Shown here: in pieces, positions 1 through 6,393 of the stretch
Layout: each line of letters starts with the position of its first letter
How positions within the stretch are numbered: the first letter of the stretch is position 1
Assembly (NCBI GenBank): GCA_938001995.1
Contig: CALLAV010000066.1
Span: forward strand, 1 to 8,500
Length of the DNA stretch: 8,500 nt
Direction of reading: 5' to 3'
Source of the DNA: an uncultured Amylibacter sp.
GTDB taxonomy: Bacteria > Pseudomonadota > Alphaproteobacteria > Rhodobacterales > Rhodobacteraceae
Made by a program: the position numbers and the translations under genes
The notes under the pieces: model-generated
Told to the model about the DNA's origin: nothing
Database searches by the model: none
Seen by the model: the letters and a program-made list of their open reading frames with translations, nothing else

Positions 1-888
1 TTGTTTAACCGCGCGAGCCAAGGGGTTTACGAGTTGGGATCAACGTTTAAGATTTTTCAGGCGGGCATTAACCTTGAGTTGGGTTTGGTCAACGAGAACA
101 CGATGATCGACACCCGTGGGCCACTGAAATGGGGCAAATTCAAAATTCGCGACTTCCATGATTATGGCAAGCAACTGTCTGTCACGGATATTATTGTGAA
201 GTCTTCTAACATCGGCACGGCCCGTATGGCGCTGGCGGCGGGTGCGGGTGCGCAGCAGGAAATGCTTGATAAACTAGGATTTTTTGACGCCGTTCCCGTA
301 GAGCTGGGCGAAGCGCGCAAGACGCGGCCTTTGCTGCCAAAGCGTTGGTCCGATATTTCCACTATGACGATCTCTTATGGCCACGGCATTGCGGCGACAC
401 CGCTACATTTGGCCACCGCCTATGCCACAATGGGCAACGGTGGGTATGCCGTGAAGCCGACGATTGTGAAACAAGACGGCGTGCAACCTAATCGTGAGCA
501 GATCATTTCGAACAAAACCTCTGAAAAGCTGGTAACGATGTTGCGCAAGGTTGTGACCAAAGGCACGGCGAGTTTTGGCGAAGTGAAGGGGTATGAGGTT
601 GCTGGCAAAACAGGGTCTGCGGATAAACCAAAACCAAGCGGTGGGTATTACGACGATAAAGTGATTTCCACCTTTGCCAGCGTTTTTCCAGCCAGCGATC
701 CAAAATATGTTCTCGTTGTCACGCTTGACGAGCCATCCATCCGCGCGCATGGCGAAGAACGCCGCACAGCGGGTTGGACAGCGGTGCCAGTTTCTGCAGA
801 AATCGTAGCGCGCCTCATGCCTATTCTTGGGTTGCGCCCCAATGTTGCGTCCGCGGGAAATGTCCAATACACGAGCGCTCGGAACTAA
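1..888 (+). CDS. ftsI: Peptidoglycan D,D-transpeptidase FtsI (PBP3), C-terminal part, 5' end outside the window
   Basis: This is the septal penicillin-binding protein that cross-links peptidoglycan stem peptides in the periplasm at the division site. Only the last 295 residues are present. The frame is open from base 1, and the first codon (TTG) reads best as an internal Leu before FNRASQGVYELGS, not as a start. All three serine-transpeptidase motifs are visible, numbered within the fragment: STFK at 14-17 (S14 nucleophile, K17), SSN at 68-70 and KTG at 203-205. The residue after KTG is Ser rather than the more usual Thr. The N-terminal membrane anchor and pedestal domain must lie upstream. 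The gene sits just ahead of murE, the canonical dcw position, which separates it from other class B PBPs such as PBP2/MrdA. Family assignment is very secure. The division-specific role comes from context. Confidence 0.96.
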   Translation: MFNRASQGVYELGSTFKIFQAGINLELGLVNENTMIDTRGPLKWGKFKIRDFHDYGKQLSVTDIIVKSSNIGTARMALAAGAGAQQEMLDKLGFFDAVPVELGEARKTRPLLPKRWSDISTMTISYGHGIAATPLHLATAYATMGNGGYAVKPTIVKQDGVQPNREQIISNKTSEKLVTMLRKVVTKGTASFGEVKGYEVAGKTGSADKPKPSGGYYDDKVISTFASVFPASDPKYVLVVTLDEPSIRAHGEERRTAGWTAVPVSAEIVARLMPILGLRPNVASAGNVQYTSARN

Positions 889-896
889 ACAAATCC

Positions 897-902
897 AAGG
901 GG
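897..902 (+). promoter_or_regulatory. Ribosome binding site of murE
   Basis: AAGGGG lies six bases before the ATG at 909. It supports that ATG over an in-frame ATG further upstream at 774, which lies inside ftsI and would add 45 residues unrelated to MurE. The site falls in the 20-base gap between ftsI and murE. Confidence 0.7.
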
Positions 903-908
903 CAAGAG

Positions 909-2390
909 ATGACCAAACGGACGCTACAAACACTCGGTTTGACTGCGACCCATGGGGTGGTCTCTGACCCTGTCATTACAGGTATTTGCGTCGATAGCCG
1001 TCAGTGCAAAGAGGGTGATTTGTTTGCTGCAATGCCCGGGTCTGCGGTGCATGGGGGCGAATTTGTGCAATACGCGCTGCGCATGGGCGCGGCGGCGGTG
1101 TTGACCGATGCGGTCGGGTTTGAGCTGGCGCAAAAGGATGTCGGCGAAATTGGCGTGCCTGTTGTGGTGTCCACTGATCCACGCCGCGATTTGGCGTTGG
1201 CCGCTGCGCGATGCTATGCGGGGCAGCCCGCCAGCATGGTGGCGGTGACGGGGACTAATGGGAAAACCTCTGTGGCGAACTTTACACGTCAAATCTGGGA
1301 ACTGATGGGGCAAGCGGCGGTTAACTTTGGCACGACGGGCGTTGAGGGGGCTTATGCCGCCGCTATGAGCCACACAACGCCAGAGCCTGTGACCCTGCAT
1401 AAGTTGTTGAAAACCCTCAAAGACGAAGGCATCACCCATGCCGCTATGGAAGCATCGAGCCACGGCTTGGAACAGCGTCGATTGGATGGTGTTTATCTGA
1501 CGGCAGGGGCGTTCACGAATTTCACGCAGGACCATCTGGACTATCACGAAACGTTCGAAGCATATTTTAACGCCAAAGCAGGATTGTTCACACGGGTGCT
1601 GCCGCCAGAAGGCTCGGCTGTGATCAACATTGACGATCCCAAAGGCGCCGCGCTGGTGGATATTGCCCTGTCGCGTGGACAAGATGTCATCACGCTTGGC
1701 ACGGGGCAGGGCGATTTGCAGATCCTCGGCTCTCGCTTTGATGCGACGGGTCAAGACGTGCGGTTTTCGTGGCGAGGCGAGGTATTTACCGCGCGTTTGA
1801 ACCTGATTGGTGGGTTCCAAGCGCAAAACGTGCTGACAGCGGCGGCACTGGTGATTGCCTGTGGTGGGCAAAGCGCGGATGTGTTCCGCAGTTTGCCCGA
1901 ATTGCGGACAGTTCCTGGACGGATGCAGTTGGCAGCAACGCGCAAGAACGGTGCATCGGTGTTTGTGGATTACGCCCATACGCCCGATGCGCTGGAAACG
2001 GCCCTTAAAGCAATGCGCCCCCATGCGTTGGGGCGATTGTTGGTCGTGTTTGGTGCAGGCGGAGATCGCGATCAGGGCAAGCGCCCGTTGATGGGCGCTG
2101 CGGCCCGCGAACATGCGGATGTTGCCTTTGTGACGGATGACAACCCACGCTCCGAAGATCCCGATGTGATCCGCAAGATGATCATGGCGGAATGTCCCGA
2201 AGCGACCGAGATCGGCGATCGTGCGCAAGCGATCCTGACGGCGGTGGATGCTCTGCAACCTGGTGATGCGCTGTTGATTGCAGGCAAAGGGCATGAAACG
2301 GGGCAAACCGTTGGCGACGATGTGCTGCCGTTTGATGATGTGGAACAGGCGAGCGTGGCGGTGCATGCGCTGGATGGTTTGGGTGCGTAA
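909..2390 (+). CDS. murE: UDP-N-acetylmuramoyl-L-alanyl-D-glutamate--2,6-diaminopimelate ligase MurE
   Basis: This cytoplasmic Mur ligase uses ATP to add meso-diaminopimelate to UDP-MurNAc-L-Ala-D-Glu. The 493-residue protein has the three-domain layout. The N-terminal UDP-binding domain covers roughly 1-105 (VDSR at 28-31, GDLF at 36-39). The central ATPase domain has P-loop GTNGKTS at 115-121, the HTTPEP segment at 155-160, EASSHGL at 181-187 and a likely carbamylated Lys at 223 (FNAKAGLF). The C-terminal domain has VDYAHTPD at 353-360, DNPR at 411-414 and GKGHE at 459-463. DNPR is the signature of enzymes selecting meso-DAP rather than L-Lys, so a DAP-type Gram-negative wall is inferred. 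Length matches the family. The ATG at 909 was chosen for its ribosome binding site and for the normal MurE N-terminus. The stop codon directly abuts the murF start. No defects seen. Confidence 0.98.
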   Translation: MTKRTLQTLGLTATHGVVSDPVITGICVDSRQCKEGDLFAAMPGSAVHGGEFVQYALRMGAAAVLTDAVGFELAQKDVGEIGVPVVVSTDPRRDLALAAARCYAGQPASMVAVTGTNGKTSVANFTRQIWELMGQAAVNFGTTGVEGAYAAAMSHTTPEPVTLHKLLKTLKDEGITHAAMEASSHGLEQRRLDGVYLTAGAFTNFTQDHLDYHETFEAYFNAKAGLFTRVLPPEGSAVINIDDPKGAALVDIALSRGQDVITLGTGQGDLQILGSRFDATGQDVRFSWRGEVFTARLNLIGGFQAQNVLTAAALVIACGGQSADVFRSLPELRTVPGRMQLAATRKNGASVFVDYAHTPDALETALKAMRPHALGRLLVVFGAGGDRDQGKRPLMGAAAREHADVAFVTDDNPRSEDPDVIRKMIMAECPEATEIGDRAQAILTAVDALQPGDALLIAGKGHETGQTVGDDVLPFDDVEQASVAVHALDGLGA

Positions 2391-3791
2391 ATGAGTATTT
2401 TGTGGACAAAAGAAGACGCGGTTGCGGCCACAGGCGGTGAAGCGATTGGCGATTGGTCCGTGGGTGGTGTGTCCATTGATACGCGGGAGTTGGAGCAAGG
2501 TGATCTGTTCGTCGCGTTGAAAGATGTTCGTGATGGGCATGATTTTGTTGCAGCGGCGCTAAAGGCGGGTGCAGGGGCTGCGCTGGTGTCACGGCGTCCA
2601 GAAGATGTGGCGGATGATGCGCCGTTGTTGGTTGTTCCAGATGTGCTTAAGGGGCTAGAGGCGCTTGGGATGGCTGCGCGCGCGCGAACGGCTGCAAAGG
2701 TCATTGGTGTCACGGGATCTGTCGGCAAAACAGGCACGAAAGAGATGTTGCGCGCAGCGCTTCAAGTCCAAGGCAAAGTTCACGCGGCAGTGCGCAGCTT
2801 TAACAATCATTGGGGGGTGCCATTGACGTTGGCGCGGATGCCTAAAGACACGGATTTCGCGGTGATCGAGATCGGCATGAACCACCCCGGAGAGATCGGC
2901 CCCTTAGCGCGCATGGCGCAGTTGGATGTGGCTGTTATCACAACCGTAGCGGCGGTCCACATGGAAGCGTTTGACAGTGTTGATCAAATTGCAGAGGAAA
3001 AAGCGGCTATATTTGAAGGGCTTAGCGAAAACGGTGTGGCGATTGTCAACGCCGACATTCCAACATTGCCTGTCATACAAAAGCGACGCAACTCGGCCAA
3101 AATGGTTTTGTTCGGCGAAAGCGATGTTGCGGATATTCATCTTAGCTCTGTTCGATCCACTGACGCTGGTTCAGCGGTCGAAGCATCGTTGCACGGCGCC
3201 CCGATCCTCTTCAAAGTAGGGGCACCGGGGCAGCATCTGGCGATGAATGGCCTTGCGGTTCTAGGCGCAATAGAAGCCGCTGGTGGTGACGTGGCGCAAG
3301 GCATGTTGGCATTGGCGTCTTGGCAGGCTCCGTCAGGTCGAGGCCAGCGTTTCACGGTACAAATTGGCGAAACGGGCGAGGCGTTGGAGCTGATCGACGA
3401 GAGCTACAATGCAAACCCGACATCTATGGAAGCCGCGCTGTCGGTCTTGACGAATGCCTCGCCACAAAAAGGCGGGCGTCGTGTCGCGTTCTTGGGGGAC
3501 ATGTTGGAACTGGGTCCAGAAGAGCTGGCGTTTCACGCAGGCCTTGCGTCTTGTGGGCCAATGGGCGGTGTCGATAAAGTCCACACAAGTGGCCCGCGTA
3601 TGGCAGCGCTGCATGATGCGCTGTCGGACCATCAACGGGGGCAGCATTTTGACGATGCGGCACAGATGGCAGCCAGTGTGAATAGGCTGCTGGATTCTGG
3701 CGACGTTGCTATGGTAAAGGGCTCGCTAGGATCAAAAGTCGGACAAGTGGTCACGGCAATCAAAAGCATGGGTCAAACCAGCGAAAAATAG
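2391..3791 (+). CDS. murF: UDP-N-acetylmuramoyl-tripeptide--D-alanyl-D-alanine ligase MurF
   Basis: MurF performs the last cytoplasmic stem-peptide step, the ATP-dependent addition of D-Ala-D-Ala to UDP-MurNAc-tripeptide. The protein has 466 residues. The N-terminal domain carries SIDTR at 28-32 and GDLFVAL at 37-43. The central ATPase domain has P-loop TGSVGKTGTKE at 108-118, NNHWGVPL at 138-145, EIGMNHPGEI at 160-169 and a probable carbamylated Lys at 204 (EEKAAIF). The C-terminal domain has DESYNANPTSM at 336-346, GDMLELG at 369-375 and VKGSLGSK at 442-449. Gly after the P-loop KT replaces the common Ser/Thr; I believe this is normal in alphaproteobacterial MurF. The ATG follows the murE TAA with no gap and no strong Shine-Dalgarno sequence, so translation probably depends on ribosomes finishing murE. 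Confidence 0.98.
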   Translation: MSILWTKEDAVAATGGEAIGDWSVGGVSIDTRELEQGDLFVALKDVRDGHDFVAAALKAGAGAALVSRRPEDVADDAPLLVVPDVLKGLEALGMAARARTAAKVIGVTGSVGKTGTKEMLRAALQVQGKVHAAVRSFNNHWGVPLTLARMPKDTDFAVIEIGMNHPGEIGPLARMAQLDVAVITTVAAVHMEAFDSVDQIAEEKAAIFEGLSENGVAIVNADIPTLPVIQKRRNSAKMVLFGESDVADIHLSSVRSTDAGSAVEASLHGAPILFKVGAPGQHLAMNGLAVLGAIEAAGGDVAQGMLALASWQAPSGRGQRFTVQIGETGEALELIDESYNANPTSMEAALSVLTNASPQKGGRRVAFLGDMLELGPEELAFHAGLASCGPMGGVDKVHTSGPRMAALHDALSDHQRGQHFDDAAQMAASVNRLLDSGDVAMVKGSLGSKVGQVVTAIKSMGQTSEK

Positions 3792-3795
3792 GGGC

Positions 3796-3799
3796 GGAG
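3796..3799 (+). promoter_or_regulatory. Ribosome binding site of mraY
   Basis: GGAG lies seven bases before the mraY ATG, inside the 15-base gap after the murF stop. It is a clear independent Shine-Dalgarno, unlike those of the flanking junctions, and fixes the start at 3807. Confidence 0.7.
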
Positions 3800-3806
3800 C
3801 CGTTTA

Positions 3807-4892
3807 ATGTTATATTTTCTAAGTCAATACGGGGATGGCGGTGACTTTTTCAACCTGTTCCGCTACATCACATTTCGCGCCGGTGGTGCGTTTTTTACGG
3901 CCCTGATCCTGAGTTTCATGTTCGGCCAACCGTTAATCAACTCGCTGAAGAAGTGGCAAAAAAAGGGTCAACCGATCCGCGAAGACGGCCCAGAGAGCCA
4001 CATTATTGCCAAAGCGGGCACGCCGACAATGGGTGGGATGTTGATCCTGGGCACGCTGTTGATCAGCACGCTTTTGTGGGCGCGCACGGACAATGGATAT
4101 GTCTGGACTGTGCTGCTGGTAACAATGGGCTTTGCGCTGATTGGGTTTCTGGACGACTATTTAAAGGTTACAAAACAGACGGTTGCAGGATTTTCCAGCA
4201 AAGCGCGCCTATTGCTAGGCTTTCTGATTGCACTTCTGGCAGCGATCTATGTGTCTACATTGCACACAGAAGAGCTGTCGCGTCAGATCGCGGTGCCTGT
4301 GTTTAAAGATGCGCTGCTGAACCTTGGGATATTCTACTTTCCATTTGCGATGATCACTATTGTGGGCGCGGCAAATGCCGTGAACTTGACGGATGGGTTG
4401 GACGGTTTGGCGATCATGCCAGTGATGATTTGCGCGGCTACGCTCGGCGTGATTGCCTATGTGGTTGGACGCACAGATTTTACCGAATACCTTGATGTGC
4501 ATTACGTGGCGGGGACGGGCGAATTGCTGGTCTTTACCTCTGCTGTGATTGGTGGGGGGCTTGGGTTCCTTTGGTACAACGCACCGCCTGCGGCTGTTTT
4601 TATGGGGGATACGGGGTCGCTCGCGCTCGGTGGTGCACTTGGTGCGATGGCCGTTTGCATTAAGCACGAGATCGTTCTGGGTATCGTTGGCGGCCTGTTC
4701 GTGGTCGAGGCATTGTCTGTGATTATCCAAGTTCTGTACTTCAAGAAAACGGGCAAACGCGTGTTCCTAATGGCGCCAATTCACCACCATTTTGAAAAAC
4801 GCGGCTGGGGTGAAGCGCAAATCGTGATCCGCTTCTGGATCATTTCATTGATCCTTGCGCTGATCGGCCTTGCCACCTTGAAGATACGTTAA
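3807..4892 (+). CDS. mraY: Phospho-N-acetylmuramoyl-pentapeptide-transferase MraY
   Basis: This integral inner-membrane enzyme transfers phospho-MurNAc-pentapeptide from UDP to undecaprenyl phosphate, making lipid I and releasing UMP. It is the first membrane step of peptidoglycan synthesis. The 361 residues match the family length. Roughly ten hydrophobic segments are visible, starting near residues 22, 72, 98, 134, 168, 198, 238, 262, 288 and 340. Conserved cytoplasmic-face motifs are present: [12 protein letters not shown] at 54-65, GTPTMGG at 71-77, the Asp pair D116-D117 in [16 protein letters not shown] at 193-201, the Mg-site D268 region in FMGDTGS at 265-271, and the triple His HHH at 326-328 in APIHHHFE. 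The N-terminus with [20 protein letters not shown] is characteristic of proteobacterial MraY and supports this start. It lies between murF and murD, the standard order. Confidence 0.98.
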   Translation: MLYFLSQYGDGGDFFNLFRYITFRAGGAFFTALILSFMFGQPLINSLKKWQKKGQPIREDGPESHIIAKAGTPTMGGMLILGTLLISTLLWARTDNGYVWTVLLVTMGFALIGFLDDYLKVTKQTVAGFSSKARLLLGFLIALLAAIYVSTLHTEELSRQIAVPVFKDALLNLGIFYFPFAMITIVGAANAVNLTDGLDGLAIMPVMICAATLGVIAYVVGRTDFTEYLDVHYVAGTGELLVFTSAVIGGGLGFLWYNAPPAAVFMGDTGSLALGGALGAMAVCIKHEIVLGIVGGLFVVEALSVIIQVLYFKKTGKRVFLMAPIHHHFEKRGWGEAQIVIRFWIISLILALIGLATLKIR

Positions 4893-4894
4893 CC

Positions 4895-6292
4895 ATGATT
4901 CCTGTACGCGGTTACGATGGGCATTCTGTTGGGGTTCTGGGACTCGGTCGTTCGGGTCTGGCAACTGCGCGCGCGCTGGCGGCTGGTGGTGCGGTCCCTG
5001 TTTGTTGGGATGACAACGAGGTCGCGCAGGAAAAAGCGCGCGGCGAAGGATTTCTTGTCGCCGATCTAAGCAAAGACAAAAATTGGGACGGCATAAGCTG
5101 TCTAATTACATCGCCGGGCATTCCGCACCTGTACCCCTTACCGCACCCGGTGATCGTGAAGGCGTGGGAAAACGACGCGGTTGTGGACAATGACATTGGC
5201 TTGTTTTTTCGCAGCTATGGCACGCCAGAGTGGGACGAGTTTGATGTCTTGCCACGCGTGGTTTGCGTCACGGGTTCGAACGGAAAATCGACGACGACGG
5301 CGCTGATCCATCACATATTAGAAGAGTCTGGTCGAAACGTCCAAATGGGCGGCAATATCGGACGCGGTGTGCTGGATCTGGAACCTGCGTCGGATGGGCA
5401 GATCACAGTGCTGGAGTTGTCGTCGTATCAGACAGAGCTGGCGCGTTCGCTTGGCCCCGATATTGCTGTGTTTATGAACCTGAGCCCCGATCATCTGGAT
5501 CGGCACGGCGGCATGGGGGGCTATTTCGCTGCCAAGGCGCGGCTGTTCACAGCGGGCGGACCAGATCGTTCAATCATTGGTGTGGACGAGGTCGAGGGCC
5601 AGTACCTCGCGGCGCAACTGCGTGAAACCCAAGGTTCGGGCGAGCCCGTCATTCGCATGTCATCCGGGCGCAAATTGCAGGGTGACGGCTGGAACGTCTT
5701 TGCCCGCAAAGGGTTTCTGGCCGAGTGGCGCAAAGGTCGGCAGGTGGCGTCGATTGATCTGCGCGGCATTCGAGGTTTGCCCGGGGCACACAACCATCAA
5801 AACGCTTGCGCGGCCTATGCGGTTTGTCGCTCTATCGGGTTGGCCCCACGTTTGGTGGAGGAGCATTTGCGGACCTATCCAGGCTTGCCACATCGCTGCC
5901 AGATCATTGCCGAAAAGAATGGGGTTTTGTTTGTGAATGACAGCAAGGCCACGAATGCGGACGCCGCTGCAAAGGCTTTGGGAGCGTTTAAGAACATCCA
6001 TTGGATCGTGGGTGGGGAGCCAAAAGAGGGTGGCATTACTGACCTTGCCCCGCTGTTTGAGCGTGTGAAACGCGCGTATTTGATTGGTGAGGCAGCAGAG
6101 AGTTTCGCCAATCAATTGGATGGCACTGATTATGTTGTGTCAGGAGAGCTGGATTTGGCGGTGGCCGAAGCTGCCGCATCGGCAGAGGAGGGCGACGTCA
6201 TTCTGCTTGCTCCAGCGTGCGCAAGTTTCGATCAATTCACCAGCTTTGAAGCCCGCGGCGACGCATTTGTCGCCGCTGTCAAAGCGCTTTAG
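4895..6292 (+). CDS. murD: UDP-N-acetylmuramoyl-L-alanine--D-glutamate ligase MurD
   Basis: This cytoplasmic ATP-dependent ligase adds D-Glu to UDP-MurNAc-L-Ala. The protein has 465 residues in three domains. An N-terminal Rossmann-like UDP-binding domain has GLGRSG at 16-21 and TSPGIP at 72-77. The ATPase domain has P-loop GSNGKSTT at 127-134, NIGRG at 154-158, LELSSYQ at 173-179, SPDHLDRH at 197-204 and a likely carbamylated Lys at 214 (FAAKARLF). The C-terminal domain has GAHNHQN at 297-303, NDSKATN at 348-354, GGEPKEGG at 373-380 and [10 protein letters not shown] at 439-448. It starts two bases after the mraY stop, with only a weak GAAGA-like site at 4880-4884, so it is probably coupled to mraY translation. 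Its TAG stop lies inside the left arm of the junction palindrome. It is the last dcw gene visible here; ftsW, which commonly follows, is absent. Confidence 0.98.
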   Translation: MIPVRGYDGHSVGVLGLGRSGLATARALAAGGAVPVCWDDNEVAQEKARGEGFLVADLSKDKNWDGISCLITSPGIPHLYPLPHPVIVKAWENDAVVDNDIGLFFRSYGTPEWDEFDVLPRVVCVTGSNGKSTTTALIHHILEESGRNVQMGGNIGRGVLDLEPASDGQITVLELSSYQTELARSLGPDIAVFMNLSPDHLDRHGGMGGYFAAKARLFTAGGPDRSIIGVDEVEGQYLAAQLRETQGSGEPVIRMSSGRKLQGDGWNVFARKGFLAEWRKGRQVASIDLRGIRGLPGAHNHQNACAAYAVCRSIGLAPRLVEEHLRTYPGLPHRCQIIAEKNGVLFVNDSKATNADAAAKALGAFKNIHWIVGGEPKEGGITDLAPLFERVKRAYLIGEAAESFANQLDGTDYVVSGELDLAVAEAAASAEEGDVILLAPACASFDQFTSFEARGDAFVAAVKAL

Positions 6293-6393
6293 AGCGTTTC
6301 AAGTTTTTACCCTATTACCGTGCCAAAAAGTGCCTAGAGCATCTTTGATGCGGTAGGGTTTTAATGGTTCATTGCAAACTTGAAACGCTTTAA
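6289..6393. repeat. Long-range inverted repeat spanning the murD/topA junction
   Basis: Bases 6289-6306 (TTAGAGCGTTTCAAGTTT) pair with 6376-6393. Seventeen of 18 positions are Watson-Crick and one (6292/6390) is a G-T wobble; 14 of them (6293-6306 with 6376-6389) form one uninterrupted perfect block. The murD stop (6290-6292) and the topA stop (6390-6392 on the other strand) occupy exactly mirrored places in the two arms, so each gene ends TAR followed by AGCGTTTCAAGTTT. The core between the arms (6307-6375) holds a second inverted repeat, a small hairpin and a direct repeat GTGCC (6320-6324 and 6330-6334). The layout resembles a small palindromic intergenic repeat or MITE-like element, or an extended bidirectional terminator. 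There is no transposase and no convincing target-site duplication. The structure is directly visible; its function is inferred. Confidence 0.75.
6309..6362. terminator. Possible terminator hairpin inside the murD/topA palindrome
   Basis: ACCCTA (6309-6314) pairs with TAGGGT (6354-6359), and after a three-base bulge CCG (6318-6320) pairs with CGG (6351-6353). The top of the structure can form CATC-TTT-GATG (around 6340-6350). On the + strand the stem is followed by only about four T (6359-6362), a weak U-tract. On the - strand, the hairpin GCATC-AAA-GATGC is followed nine bases later by five T. Both transcripts must end near here because the genes converge, so a terminator role is plausible, but neither direction shows a textbook hairpin plus U-run. 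Confidence 0.4.

Noticed and set aside
1..3. TTG at base 1 as the ftsI start codon
   Set aside because: It would leave only a dozen residues before the active-site Ser and no membrane anchor or pedestal domain. It is an internal Leu of a gene cut by the window edge.
774..908. A 45-residue N-terminal extension of MurE starting inside ftsI
   Set aside because: The extension has no MurE similarity, overlaps the conserved end of ftsI, and a good ribosome binding site precedes the ATG at 909.
924..2540. A 538-codon open frame on the - strand across murE and the start of murF
   Set aside because: Its product is rich in His, Arg, Cys and Gln, shows no recognisable domain, and lies opposite an intact, motif-complete murE. 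It is a typical codon-bias shadow in a GC-rich genome.
108..6300. A novel or accessory system hidden among the cell-wall genes
   Set aside because: Gaps between the genes are at most 20 bases, every frame is a full-length core enzyme with intact motifs, and no foreign composition shift, extra domain or RNA gene was seen.
6285..6392. CGCTTTA at 6285-6291 and 6386-6392 as a target-site duplication flanking a transposed element
   Set aside because: The right copy overlaps the inverted-repeat arm and the topA stop codon, so the two copies are not symmetric outside the element. Seven bases of partly palindromic sequence can match by chance.
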